From Perilla frutescens (Eukaryota > Streptophyta > Magnoliopsida > Lamiales > Lamiaceae), in assembly GCA_026008535.1 (NCBI GenBank), contig BRKX01000006.1, positions 6,470,501 through 6,534,500 on the forward strand: DNA of 64,000 nt, read 5' to 3'. Below the pieces are notes generated by a model that searched no databases, was not told where the DNA came from, and worked only from the letters and a program-made list of their open reading frames with translations. The first letter of the stretch is position 1; every line of letters starts with the position of its first letter. The position numbers and the translations under genes are program-made. Shown here in pieces: positions 11,995-24,083 of this stretch.

Positions 11995-12125
11995 ATGCCA
12001 AGTTCTGCCACCAATTTCCTACATCCCCAATCAATTGGAATATAGCACAAGACACCCTCTCCGTATTAATGCGGTCAAGATGCTCGAAGATCCGCTCGAG
12101 CTCAAATTTTCATTCCTCAGTGTGA
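11995..12125 (-). pseudogene. Retrotransposon gag fragment (possible Ty3/gypsy)
   Basis: On the minus strand an open stretch reads LERIFEHLDRINTERVSCAI and then FQLIGDVGNWWQNLA. This resembles the plant Ty3/gypsy Gag pattern of 'ekIF..l......v..A...L.g.A..WW'. It is only about 45 residues long, bounded by stops, with no matching downstream domains. It is probably a relic; the call rests on pattern alone. Confidence 0.4.
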
Positions 12126-12360
12126 AGTGGTCCTTCGTTCCCCTTCAGTTTAGATGGAGCGATCTGTCTGAACCGTTTTACCATCACATTTCATCCATTC
12201 CTCGGTGGAGGGACATTCCAGGGTATGTCATGCCTTTGCTAACTCTTGCACGATAGTTGGCCTATTACGGGGCCTCGTCCTATGTCATTGTCTAATTGTG
12301 TTTCCTTACTATTGGCTCATGTGTTATAGCATCTGTTGGTCATGGTTTTTCCCAATCATC

Positions 12361-12800
12361 GATTTTAATAGCAAAAGGGGTAAGAAATTACCAAAACAAA
12401 ATTTTATTTTATGAATCATGAAGAGTTTTGATAACAAGGGAAAAATAAATAACAATAAGCTTATTCAAAATAAACATCGAAGCTTGTCAATCGCTGGTTT
12501 CGATGAGTGCAATATTTGTTTGGCTATAGTCATCCACTTCATTGGAACTTACATGCTCACTCACATCCTACTGTGTCCATCCACATTTACCATTTTCTTT
12601 CAAAAAAATAGGAAGTCGCCTGTGAATCTCTCAACGTGGTATATTTCTCCCACTCCGGGTGTGTATCCAAACAATTCTTCTGAAAGTTCTTTTCTCCATA
12701 TTGGAGAATGGTTGGTAAGGAGCGTATAACCTTTCGTCAAACTTCTATTGATCTCCACTCTATACTTTGTCCTTTGAGTTCTTCCCAAATTCTTAACATT
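12361..12800 (+). repeat. Long inverted repeat, left arm
   Basis: Pairs with the right arm at about 12943-13370. Aligned by eye, the arms share long blocks such as TTGGAGAATGGTTGGTA, GAGCGTATAACCTT, AAGCTTATTCAAAA, AAGCTTGTCAAT and a TTTGGGAAGAACTCAAAGGA stretch. Divergence is roughly a fifth of positions plus several indels. The arm translates poorly, although one right-arm frame reads VGQKVIRSLP, which recalls copia-type Gag. Confidence 0.8.
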
Positions 12801-12942
12801 ATAAGTAGATTTCTTTCAACTCTAATTGTCATAGACCACATGTACTCTGTGAAAATCAAGCCATGGGTATTTGTGACCAATAAAGAACGCATGTGACTCG
12901 ATTTCAGTCTACGATAATTGAAGCTGAAAGAAAACCCCTTAG

Positions 12943-13370
12943 GATGTTAAGGATTTGGGAAGAACTCAAAGGAAAAAGTAGAGAGTAGAGATCAATGGAC
13001 GTCGGACAGAAGGTTATACGCTCCCTACCAACCATTCTCCAATAAGGAGGAAATAATTTTCAAAAGAATCATTTGGATTACACACCCGGAATAGGAGAAA
13101 TATGCCACATTGAGAGATTAATAGACGACCTCCTAATTTTTTTGAAAAAAAAAAGGTGAATGAGGATGGATCGCATGAGTATGTAAGCTCCAATGAAGTA
13201 CATGGCCTCAACAAAACAAATATTGCACCCATCTAAATGAGCAATTGACAAGCTTGGATGTTTGTTTTGAATAAGCTTACATTATTTATTTTTGCATTCT
13301 TCGTGATTAATAAAATAAAGTTTTATTTTTGCGATTTCTTACCTTTTTACAATTAAAAGCAATAAGTAAC
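12943..13370 (-). repeat. Long inverted repeat, right arm
   Basis: Inverted partner of 12361-12800, separated by a spacer of about 140 bp. A transcript through the locus would fold into a hairpin of about 400 bp. No target duplication was found at the outer ends, so transposon and hairpin-RNA origins both remain open. Confidence 0.8.
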
Positions 13371-14168
13371 ATTAAAAATTAAATAATATTTATTTCATCA
13401 TGACCATCATTCGTCTCCACTATGTTCGTCTGAACTTCATCAACATGAAATAATAAATTATATGTGTGTATCTTCAATAAGGCTAAGAAGTAAAAGCATT
13501 GGTAACCCCACCCACTTTTTAACAAAACAAACATTTCTTACCATTATTGACTAGGTTGACTGATCGAGGCAATAAGAATTAACACGGCCCTCTTCCTCTT
13601 CCACTAAGTACTACTGCTCATGCTGACAATAGAAAACAGAAAAGAATAAGCTGTTCGTTCCTTCCTCCAATACCTCTAACGAATGAAAGAGCAGAAGGAA
13701 GAAAATACCTCGAGACTTAGGAGAAAGAGCAGGGAATACTCGATGCTCAAGAGAAGATAAGTTTTGAGTTTATGTGTTTTTTTAATGAATGAAGAGTCAC
13801 CTATGTATACTAGGGGTCGAAGGTTTAAACATGGTACGAAATTTTGGGTTGATTTTTTTTCCATAGCTTGAAGGGGCAGACTTGTGTGAGACCGTTTAAC
13901 GGGTCGCTTATGTTAGACGGGCCCGACCCGACCCGGACCCGACCCGCGATATATATATATATATATATATTAAAAAAATGGATTTTTTCTCCCTCAGCTC
14001 TCCCTCCCAGATCGCGTACGTTTTCTCCCAAAGCTCACCGCGCCGCTAGGTTTCTCCCTCAGCTCGCCGCCCTGCCACGTTTTCCCCATCCAGATAACCG
14101 CGCCGCCTAGGTTTTCCCGTCGAGCTCGCAGCGACGCGTAGATTTTCCCTTTCCGGCGAACGATTCAA
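13371..14168. other. Intergenic DNA with a GC-rich patch
   Basis: Mostly AT-rich. At 13880-13947 a stretch with repeated GACCCG/ACGGGTC words precedes an (AT)n run at 13948-13970. 13980-14160 is CT- and GC-rich with repeated 'TTTTCTCC..CAGCTC..CGCC' units and looks like the 5' leader of the FAR1-like relic that follows. No independent gene is seen. Confidence 0.5.
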
Positions 14169-15345
14169 TGGATAATTTGAGAAAATAATGTAATTTTCCT
14201 CCCGGTGGAATTTCGATTAATTCCTGCAAAGAAATAATAGCAACGACCGGTATGTGTTCTTAATTTAGAAGATTTGAAATTTTTATCAATTTTTAACCAA
14301 TTATTAGATATATCAAATTTTGCATTCAAACTGTTCGATAAAATGCTACTATGAACTGATTCATTAAACTTTTGATTTAGTAATCTATTAGTGTTATAGT
14401 AATTATAAAAGTGATTTAAATTTTCTAAATTTCAGATATTGTTATACTTGATAATGAAGACAATGTTGAAGATGTAGAAAAAAAATCTATGAAAGAGGAC
14501 GAATCTGTCATGTTGCAAATTGAGAGTAAGCACCACTTTACTTCTATTCTTTGATTTTGTAACCCATCAACTGCAAAATGTATTTTATAATTTAGTGATA
14601 CTTTATCTCGTGAAAACGTAATTACAATTCGCTGCATACTAATGATACTTAAACAGTAGTTATTTATGCCTGAATAAATCCAGAAAAATTTGTATCACAC
14701 GCATATATTGACTTTTGAACACTAGTGATACTTCTATGGTATTTAATGATACTTCCTCCCATGATAGTAATCATTCGCTAGGTATTATTGATATTTTGCA
14801 ACTGTTTTCACTTAAAAAATAATTATATACAATAGTGATACTTCTATGGTATTTAATGGTACTTGCTCTCATGATAGTAATGCTTCGCTAGGTATTATTG
14901 ATATTTTGCAACTGCTTCACTTAAAAAATAATTATATACAATAGTGATACTTATATGGTATTTAATGATACTTGGTCTCATGATAGTAATCATTCGCTAG
15001 GTATTATTGATATTTTGCAACTGTTTCACTTAAAAAATAATTATGATTCACTCGATAGTAACATACATCAACATTATTTTTTTGATACCCCACCAGTACT
15101 TATTGACACTATTTTATTTTTTACTGATATGTTGTAGGTGATTCTTTTAATGTAAGAGGTTGTCTTCTTGGTTTGAAAAGGAAGAACATTGATGATATAT
15201 ATGACTTATATTGTAGTCATGCTCTTGAAAATGGGTTTAATGTTATGAAATCCACAACAAGAACTGAAAATAGAAGTGTAGTTGAAAAATACTTTTTGTG
15301 TTCTTGTGAGTGAGCCAAAAAACCAAACACTTCTAACTCAAGAAA
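14169..15345 (+). pseudogene. FAR1/FHY3-like gene fragment (5' part)
   Basis: A possible non-coding first exon ends at a GT site after 14249. A second exon, 14436-14525, reads as acidic sequence containing LDNEDNVEDVEKK. A third starts at 15138 and opens in matching phase with SDSFNVRGCLLGLKRKNID, then DIYDLYCSHALENGF and EKYFLCSCE. This is the start of the FAR1 DNA-binding domain (WRKY-GCM1 type) found in FAR1-related proteins and in the MULE transposases they came from. The frame hits TGA at 15311-15313 and is then cut off by the Ty3/gypsy gag relic on the other strand. No transposase core or SWIM finger follows, so this is a broken gene or transposon relic. Confidence 0.65.
14723..15042. 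repeat. Tandem repeat, three copies of about 110 bp
   Basis: Copies begin at 14723, 14833 and 14942, each starting TAGTGATACTT(C/A)TATGGT and including the block ATTCGCTAGGTATTATTGAT (TTCGCTAGGTATTATTGAT in the middle copy) and a CACTTAAAAAATAATTAT tail. They differ at only a few positions. The array lies inside the inferred last intron of the FAR1-like fragment. Confidence 0.9.
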
Positions 15346-16546
15346 GGTGTATGTCACACGCACATGTTGTGAGTGGGATGCAAAATGTTCGAAAGATATT
15401 GTGTCACAGCCATATATCTTCTCGTTGGATAGCCATGATTCGTTAAATGACGAGGCTTTCAGCATCACAATCAGGTTGAAAATACTCATCTCCGAGTGCT
15501 TGCTCTGCTTCTTCATCAAAATGAGGGTCGTCATCTTCATCACTTTTAGTTTCTTTGACAAGGTGAATCTCGACATTTTTTTTGGGGCATTCATATGCTC
15601 TGTGACCAAGTTTACCACAACGAAAGCATGGTTTTACTAAAGATGGAGTGATTTTACCCGTATTTTGAGTAGGAGGCCTGAACTTGGAAGTCGATCCGCT
15701 ATTGGTCCGTGCATTTTCCTTGAAATTAGTAGTTTTGGAACTTTCGCCCTTCTTGAATGAATTCCATTTGGATTTTTCTTCAGCTTTGAGAGCCATTTGA
15801 TAAGCTTCCTCAAGAGAATGGAGGGTGTGCATATAAAGTTCTCCACGTATCGAACTCTTCAATCCCAACATATAGCGAGCGACGAGCTGATCATTAGTTT
15901 CATTGAGCTCTAACCGACTCATTAGCTTGTAGAATTCTTCGGTGTAACTTGTAACCAATTGATCAAATCGTTGGCGCAGTGTATGAAACTTTTGGTACAA
16001 GGTCTGATTGTAATCTAAGGGTCATAATTTTTTATCCAATTTCAGCTTTATTTCAGGCCAGGAATCAATTCGAGGCAACTCTCTTTGTGCTCTATTGTGT
16101 TGCTATTGCTGCCACCAGATAAGTGGGTGGCCCTTCAACTTCATTGCAATGAATTGAACCTTTCTTTCATCTGAGAGATGCTTCCACTCAAAGAAAGCCT
16201 TAAGAGAAGCCTTCCAATCACAATATGCATCAGCGTTAAGTTGTCCATCAAAATCAAGAACTCCAACTTGAATACTAGAATCAGTTCCCTCAATAGCTCT
16301 AGCTGGACGATCCATAGAGGATTCATTTCGCTCAGCATAACGATTCTCAAATCCTCTTTGTGAACTTGATGAGGAGTCATCAGATTCGTTAAATAAATCA
16401 TTATTGTAGGATCTAGAATTATTTCCCCTACTATGGGTAGGAGATGGTGGCCTTCTAGCAAGAAGATCAGTCACCATTTAGCGAAGCTCGGCAATCTTAG
16501 CTTGAAGATTGATATCCTCAACATTTCTTCTACGACGAGGTGGCAT
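15346..16546 (-). pseudogene. Ty3/gypsy gag relic with CCHC zinc knuckle
   Basis: Minus-strand frame from ATG at 16546-16544 (MPPRRRRNVEDINLQAKIAE). After one in-frame stop near 16480 it reads LDFDGQLNADAYCDWKASLK and MKLKGHPLIWWQQ, the plant gypsy Gag core. Two further stops follow near 16100 and 16020, then FHTLRQRFDQLVTSYTEEFY and a zinc knuckle CFRCGKLGHRAYEC (C-X2-C-X4-H-X4-C, about 15610-15655). The frame continues past a stop at 15443 into RIMAIQREDIWL and HNIFRT, the usual region before the protease, and is lost about 15350. No LTR, reverse transcriptase or integrase is seen. A nucleic-acid-binding coat protein of a retrotransposon, long dead. Confidence 0.85.
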
Positions 16547-17090
16547 GTTGATTTATCAGAGTTTGAGCAGTTGATGCAGGCTGAAACCAACAACGAATGA
16601 AAATGAAAAGATAAGATGATCGGAACTCACTCAACTGATGGTAGCAGACTCTCTTGACACTACTAATCACAGAATCACTCAACGTGACCAAGCCAATCGC
16701 TTGAGAAGGAGGAATCACTCACTCCAAGAATAAGAATTTGTACACATGCAATGATATGTAATTATTAATTTGAATAAAAACCAACTTGTCCAACACTTAC
16801 AATGTAGGCGACTTAAATATGAGATTTTGGAACATCCCTCCAAACATAGGTGAATGAATTAGACTCTTAGACTTTCCAAGTAATAAATTAGACTTTTAGA
16901 CTTTCTAAATATTTTGAGACTCTTAGACTTTCCCAACAATGAATGAATCATTAACTCAATTCAAGATTGCATCATCTTATTCATTCATTGAACTACTCTT
17001 ACGATTATTAATTGAGTATACTGAAATTTGTCATCTTATTCACTGATTGAAATTTAAACATAAAAATCATAATAAATAAATAACATTAAA
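16547..17090. other. Intergenic DNA beside the gypsy relic
   Basis: Probably the untranslated leader of the gypsy relic up to about 16740, then AT-rich sequence with a 25-30-bp motif (TTAGACTCTTAGACTTTC variants) repeated three times at about 16860-16935. No gene is seen. Confidence 0.5.
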
Positions 17091-18129
17091 CTACAATCCA
17101 TCTCCAAACACAATTGCCACTAATTGATGTTTCATTTCTTCGTCTGCCGGAGTTAAATGTTCTTTGGCCAATAATATATTCAACATCATTTCTTTCATCT
17201 TTAATGACTTTCTTTCTAGTTTTCGATTCTCCAAATCGAGTCTCGCACTTCCCAATTTGTTCATTATTTCAAGTTCACTCTGTCTAGTTAGTCTCAATGC
17301 ACGAATCTCTTCAGCAACTTCATTAGTAGATGTAGATTGTGATGCCTTACATCTTCGCCTTATCTCTACCTGTAGGACGGGGAATCTCTGAGCGACCACT
17401 ACTTGGAGTTTATATAGTTTTTGGAATTTGTGAGCTACTATAATATTCTCTATCCTTGCTAGTTCTTGATCTTTTTGAGTTGCCCCCGTTCTCATCATTA
17501 CCTTCATCGTCTTCAGGATGTAAATGTGTTGCATCATGATGTAGATTTAAAACCCACTTAGGATGTTTAATCATGACTTCAATAAATAAAACTAAATATT
17601 AAAATTTGCAACCATCTTCTTCATAAATGACATGAGCTTCTTTGTCAATATCTGTTTGGCTCATTCCACTTCGTTTCCGATGATGTGCTTCCTTGCAAGC
17701 ACCGATCCACTACATCGCGTTCGCATTCAGTCATTGCCAACGACCTTTTATTGAATCTTTATTTCTATCACTGAGTTATTATTCTGGATTTTCTGCTCAA
17801 TATTAATGGAAAATTTTGTGCACTTTTCCCCATATAGATGCACTTTTTTGATTTTTTCCACGAGCCTCATCTTCACTAACGAAACACTATGCTTGCATTA
17901 GAGCTAAATCTTCTTTCACATACCAAATATTTTTTGGTGTCTTTCGATTTGTGGTTGTCTGTTGCACATCTTAAAATAAATTATGGAAGATATTTTGTTA
18001 TGGTTGGACTTCTTCAGAAATTGAATTTTGGTTGAGATTCGGAGAAAAATGTGAGTTTTAATAATATTGATAATTTTGTGAGTTTGGAATTTGAGAATTT
18101 GAAAAATAATTTGGATCATTTGGATCCAT
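17091..18129 (-). pseudogene. MYB-like / NAM-associated transposon protein relic (PIF/Harbinger ORF1 type)
   Basis: Starts at ATG 18129-18127 with MDPNDPNYFSNSQ, the usual opening of plant proteins annotated as 'glutathione S-transferase T3-like' or 'NAM-associated C-terminal domain' proteins. The central DNA-binding part is scrambled by stops, although GMSQTDIDKEAHVIYEEDG survives. The C-terminal coiled region is open from 17537 to 17091: AEEIRALRLTRQSELEIMNK, then LERKSLKMKEMM and LTPADEEMKHQLVAIVFG. Such proteins are the ORF1 partners of PIF/Harbinger transposases or domesticated derivatives. The many stops show that this copy is dead. Confidence 0.7.
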
Positions 18130-19322
18130 AATTTCAAATGAGAGAAAAATGAGTGATAATTGATGGTTTTTTTAGTGTGATTCAAAATATGTAAAAAATA
18201 AGCTCATTTTATAGATAATAAAAAAATATGAATTATGATATAATTTTTATATTTTTAATACATTATTATCTAAAATAATAACAATATAAAATTTTATCCA
18301 ATAAAAATATGATTGATTAATTAAATCATGCCATTAGCAAGAGACATGGCAAGAGGATGGGTCGATCATTGGTTTGGTCAACCAACCAATGCTTCGTTCA
18401 AATGGTCAACCAACCAAAGCTTCTTTGGTCATAGTTATTTTAGGCTTTGTGATAAAGACTAAATTCTATTTTCTTTTATTGGTGATTTATTTTGATTTTT
18501 TTTTTTATTCTTTTGTTGGTTTGATTCTCATCGATATTGGATGAGTTTAGTTTTGGTACTGTAACTTTGTTTTATTTTCTTTGTTGGGGTAATAATGTTC
18601 ATTTCATTTGATTGGCCGCCCATTTTCGACTTGTGATTTTTTTAATATTTTATTTTTTTATCCTCTTTGATGATCGATTGTTTGGTTTGTGAATGAGAAC
18701 AGTCTAAGTTGGGTCATGTACTCCGGAGTCAGATCCCTTAAAATTGTGTTTTACAGTGTATAATAAGTTGGATGAAGCTTCTTCTAAGTTGGGAAGAAGT
18801 TCCATTGCAAGTACCCTTAGTTCAACAATAATGTGATACATACTTCCATGAATATATTCAATCGTGGACTCATGCAACATCACAGTCTATAAGAAATAAT
18901 AATAATAAAAATAAATCATATCTTTGGAGTTTGGAACCATCCCGTTATTTTTTGCTGAGGTTTGATCATCGACGAGAGTTTCAAAACTAATTAACAATAA
19001 AAAAATTACTTTGCAGATTTTCTACTTCAAAGCTCTGGACTCAATTGAATAGTCAGATTTATTCTTCTTGTAAACTCTTGTAAACCCACAAAACGAATAG
19101 AAAAACAAATATATGGATGAGTTGGGTACGTGGATGTTTGAAAGTCGCAAAAACAATGACGGTGGCGACAAGGGCCAAAATATCCTCTTTTAAGGGACGA
19201 GTTTAGTTAAATAATAAATCAGAACTATAAAGCCCAGCCAAAGTAGGCCCAGACTACCGCTCCCCGTGATTTGTTAACGGCTACAAAAGATTTTGGTTGC
19301 ATTTCAAATTTCAAAAAATTAG
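18130..19322. other. Intergenic region upstream of BUBR1
   Basis: AT-rich sequence with no recognised gene. Short direct repeats (CAACCAACCAA(T/A)GCTTC) occur at about 18380-18425. The last few hundred bases should include the BUBR1 promoter; no core element could be fixed. Confidence 0.45.
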
Positions 19323-19380
19323 GGAGAGAGAGAGAGAGAGAGAAGAAGAAGAAGAAGAAGAAGAAGAAGAAGAAGAAGAG
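19323..19380. repeat. (GA)n/(GAA)n microsatellite in the BUBR1 5' leader
   Basis: A GA run grades into a GAA run and ends one base before the BUBR1 start codon at 19382. CT/GA-rich leaders of this kind are common in plant genes. It generates long Glu- or Lys-rich shadow frames that are not genes. Confidence 0.9.
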
Positions 19381-19381
19381 A

Positions 19382-22300
19382 ATGGAGAGCTGCAAATTGG
19401 ACGAGTCCATAGGAATCATGCCAGATCCAGAGACGGAGTTTTTGGCATCGAAAGAACAGACTGGCAACGAGTGGGAACTCTTCAAAGAGAACGTCCGCCC
19501 GTTGAAGCGCGGCCGCAACGTTCGTCTCCTCAACCACGCACTCAAATCGCACTCCCATTCCCAAATCAAGAAGTCGCTTCTTCAGCATCGAAGGTGCCGA
19601 ATTGATTGATTGTTTGTTTCTTCTTTTTTTGCTTCGTTTAATGTTCTGTAGAAGAATGTCCAATCCTTTTTCTAAGCTTTGATTGTTGAAATTTGAAATT
19701 AATAGGAAGTTGATCGAGGCTATCGACGAGTATACCGGAGAAGACCCTCTCCAGCCCTGGATTGAGTCAGTATTCATTTCTTAAGATAGCTTCCTTGATT
19801 GTGTTTTATCATTTCATGGAACTCTTTGCCAGGGTAGGGTTTAAATATGGTGAAGGTGCTTCCATTTTTTTTCACAAAATCCATGACAATGGTGTAGTAT
19901 GTTTAAATATAATGATTATTGTATCAAGAATCAAGTTTAATTTTGATATCTTTGGGACTAGAGATATGTTATATAGTGCTCATTCAATAATTCATGTAAG
20001 AATCATTAGTAAATCTAGGTGAGTTGAAGTAATGGTTGTGTGGATAATATGTTGTTTTCCATTAAATTTTTTTAGCTTTCTCTTGATACTTTTGCATGCT
20101 ATGGGATATCAGGAGCTCATGTACTTCACTTTCAGAAGTACTGCCGGCTCTTGCTCCCGCTGTGACCAATGTGACAAGCATTAAATAAAGCAGTACCAAT
20201 TAGCTAAGTGATATAAAAGAAAATTGGAGTAACTGAGTTAACTTTCATTATGTATATGGCCTGTTCTTGTTGATTATTAAAAGATGCACCGTGGTCCTGT
20301 TGTTAATATTAAAATGGTTTCATTCTCTGTACGATATAAGTTTAAGCAAAGGTTGTATCATCTGTCCTCAAATAAGAAGGCCAGTTACTTAGTGAGTTCC
20401 TTCCCTTTTCCCTTATCCTTTTATTTTCTGGTTCATTTTTTGAAAGGTGTATCAAATGGGTCCAGGAAGCTTTCCCACCTGGTGGTGACTGTTCAGGGTT
20501 GGTTATGATTTATGAACAATGTGTTCGCACATTTTGGCATGATGACCGATACAAGGATGATCTTCGGTATCTGAAAGTTTGGTTGGAATATGTAAGTGTT
20601 CTTTAGAGTTTCCATTTCGTAGAAATGGGTTGTGTTCAGATGTTTATGATGATTAAATTTTGTGAAATGACATAACAGGCTGAAAATTGTGTTGATGCTG
20701 AAGTCATATATAATTTTTTGGAGGCAAACAACATTGGAGTTACGCATGCATCATTCTACATTTCCTATGCATTACTCATGGAACAGAAGAATAAAAATAA
20801 GACTGCAAATGAGATCTTCAATCGTGGGCTATCTATGTAAGTCATCTCTTTCAGCCCCCCTAGTTTGTTGTAAATGCTTAATTTTCTGGGATGAAGAGCT
20901 TTTGGTTTTCTGCTAGTTTGCCCTGATATTTCAGCCCCCTAGTGTGCCCTGATATTTCATATCTAAGATACATTTACACATGAATGAAGGTTCAATTGGT
21001 TTTGTAGGTTAAACATCAGTAAATAAGCATATTATACTACAATGAATTCATAATTACTTATGGAGCAAAGTAGCAAACATTGGTTGCTAAAGAAGTGTAT
21101 GGTGTACACATATGTTCTGCACCTTTTATTATCTTATCAATAAATTAGTCTCATGTTGTAATATGCTTTTCTATGACTATCAACCTCCAATTATACAATG
21201 AATTGTCTTCCTCATATTATGATAATAGACCAATCTACATAAGTAGTAAATATTTACGGGATGCGGTTTTCCTCTTTGTTGCCATCATGTATATGCTCAG
21301 ATACTAAGAAATATAAACTAGGGGAGAAATTTAGATATCTAGTCATATGAGGATGGCTTACATTACATAGGACTTTTGATAGGTAGCTGAAGTACAATAT
21401 TTTTTGTAAATTTGGGACTGCTAACTTGTTAGTTTTATTCACTTTGCTGCTAAATAAAAAATCATCAGTCCCTGTAATTTCAGCTGCTGCTAAGTGTGAA
21501 AGAGGACAATTATTTTGGTTGTGAAAATCCTTTAATTGTAATTGACAAACTGGGATTTCATTTCTCTACCAGGAAGGCTGAGCCAGTCGAAAAATTGACA
21601 GCAGCCTACAAGAAGTTTCTTGCTCGTTCAATGAGGCAACTCAAAGCTACAGATGTAAAGTTTCTGGCATTGTCTATGTTTATACTCTTTTTACTTTGTC
21701 CTTTTCTGTTGTTTGATTGGCTAGATTACTCCGGTGACCCTATTTCCAATTAGCAGGAGGATCTGACAGAGAGCCAAGCTTCAGCTCGAAGCTTCGGAAC
21801 TGTGTTGACTAAACAAGCAAGTAGGTTTTCTATTGACTTTCTCTGAGTTTTATTTTTTTTTGCAGATGGCTACTAGTAATTTGTGGCTAATACTTTCTTA
21901 TGCTTTTCAGGAAATCAGGTGCCAGAGAGTTCTGATATTTTTAGGAAAAAACAGAAGCCCGACAGGTTAGAAGTTAGAACTGGATTTCTGTGCTTGGATG
22001 TTTTTTGAGAAATTCTCTCTGTTTTTTTTTTCTAATTTGCGGAGAAATGCCATGTAAATCAATTGTTTTATGCTCTACCTGTTTGTCGGTAGCTTCGTGT
22101 CAAACATTCATCATTGATTGATCACCTTGTTGATTACTATAAAATTATTCTCCACACCCCATTAATAATAAATTTCTTGCGCACACACTTTGAATAAACT
22201 CGGTGTGATTTGCATTTAATGGAATGTGGCGGTTAGGCAGTTTACTAGGAGATATAGTAACTGGCAGAAGTACTCATACCGGTTTCTGAAACCAACAACA

Positions 22301-23130
22301 GAGCAAAACTGACTTTAGTTGCAGTTTTGCAGATGATTCTGAAACTCGTATGTATTGCTCCTAGAGATTAAAAATCTGACCTATGATGCTGGTGGTATAC
22401 TGCTGTTCTCATATTTGTTGTTAGGGCTACTGGAAGTACATTCTCCATTTTCAAAGACAGCGGCAATAGTTCAGTATTTGGTCATCAGCCAGAAATGTCC
22501 AAGGTAGACATAAAGCCATGGCACTCGCTTGGTGCTCGTGCAGAAAGAAATAAAGAAAATAATGCAATTCCTTCCAAGTGGACATCAAATAAGGTAAAGA
22601 TGAAACTCTTATCTACTTTATGCATTGCAGCGTGGAAGATGGCTTCGTATTCGTATACTGAATTCTTTTTTCGCAGATTCCTCAGAGACCAGGTCAAAGA
22701 ATAGCAAGACCAGCTCCAGGCCCATGCATTGAGATCTTTGTGGATGAGAATGAATGTACAAAGTAAGTATACAGAAAACCTCCATCTTTGTGGATAGATT
22801 GAGGAATGCTTGATGTCAGAACTTCATAATTGCTCCTTAATTTTGAAGTGTGATGTCCTTTCGGTTAATGATGAAAATGGTGCTTTCTTGCAGACAAAAT
22901 AAACAAGACAACGAGGGGGAAAAGTCTTCAGTTCTGCAGCTTAGACCAGGGGATGGAAAAGATATTAAGAAGTAAGCAATCTCATTCAGAGACATGTCCA
23001 ACTAAACATCCTTCCACTCTTAGTTGTTAATGCAATTTGCTGACTCCTACATCTTGTTCATTTCAGAGAAACTGAGCTGCTGAAGGAAAATCCCTTGCGC
23101 AACTTCCCTTCAAGTGCTCTGCCCCGATAA
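19382..23130 (+). CDS. BUBR1: Mitotic checkpoint protein BUBR1/MAD3
   Basis: Eleven exons with consistent phases: 19382-19593, 19706-19765, 20447-20591, 20679-20836, 21573-21654, 21757-21820, 21911-21965, 22425-22593, 22677-22762, 22894-22971 and 23067-23130. Total 1,173 nt, 390 residues, close to the Arabidopsis BUBR1 length. In the mitotic checkpoint complex the protein helps MAD2, BUB3 and CDC20 inhibit the APC/C. It has the N-terminal TPR-like Mad3/BUB1 homology region (about 18-200: TGNEWELFKENVRPLKRGRN, WHDDRYKDDLRYLKVWLEYA, GVTHASFYISYALLMEQKN). There are two KEN boxes, at residues 35-37 just before the TPR region and at 302-304 (RNKENN), as in MAD3 proteins. There is no kinase domain, as usual in plants. 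Confidence 0.95.
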
Positions 23131-23596
23131 TTCGTATGCAAGCGTATTTGTATTCTTTGTCTTAGTTGGATCAGCTTCTCCCTCCAAAGCTTGATCGATC
23201 ACTATACTGCAATGTTGTTGTAAGAGATCAAACCTATATTTTAATTTTTTTCATTTTCATCTCTGTATTGAGCAACAGATGATTCTCGATGAGCTTGGAT
23301 TTATATAATTTCTCTGTATTTGGCGTGCAAATCTTGTCATTTCAGCTGTTCACCTACGCTTCTGTGGCTAATCTTAATCTACGTTGCATTACTTTTGCTT
23401 TGCTCTTTTATCTTACAACGTGGTATAATTGTTTTTGAGAAATTATTTTGTTAAATGTTTTTGAGAAATGATTTTGTCTGAAACATGACTTAGCTAATTG
23501 AATTATAGATGAGGTTCATTCATATGTTTAACTGGATCGGATGAGTATCCTTAATTGTTTTTTTAATTAATATTCAAACAGAAGAGATGTAGCCTA

Positions 23597-23632
<36 letters not shown>

Positions 23633-24083
23633 AGGAAGTTTTTTCTATATCTTTTCATAAATGAGTGAAATGACATTCATCAAATTGTTTTTTTTTTCTT
23701 TTTTTTTAAGTGGGGATGGGGATTATGATTTGTATGTAGGTCAAGAGAAAAAATAGCAATCAAGATACATTCTGCTGAGCTAATTAAAAAAAAACTAATT
23801 TTTAATAACTTTAATATAAAAAATAAAAGAGTCGACAGTGTGAAGTGAAAGGGAGGAGGGGCATTTTTTGTCGGGTTTAGGCTTCTTTGCACTGAACACT
23901 CTCGAGTCTCGACTATACTTTTTGAACAAAATTGAATTTAATTCTAAATTCCCGCAAATCAATTTCTAGGGTTTTTTCAATCTCTCTCAAACCCTATAAA
24001 ATTCAATTACTCTGCACTCGGTTTCAATTTCTCGCCGTTAATCCTCTCTCTCCAATTCGATTATCGAGTTCGATCCACAAATA
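23131..24083. other. Intergenic region BUBR1 / U2AF35
   Basis: BUBR1 3' UTR, a (CT)n microsatellite at 23600-23630 and the promoter/leader of the U2AF35 gene. The leader is TC-rich (23980-24080). No further gene is seen. Confidence 0.6.
23600..23630. repeat. (CT)n microsatellite
   Basis: About 15 uninterrupted CT units between BUBR1 and U2AF35. Confidence 0.95.

Noticed and set aside
14723..15042. Possible CRISPR-like array
   Set aside because: The units are contiguous 110-bp tandem repeats without spacers, in a plant nuclear genome.
19297..19777. Glu-rich, Lys-rich and Leu-rich frames over the GA/GAA run
   Set aside because: They are translations of a microsatellite and of the wrong frames of BUBR1 exon 1.
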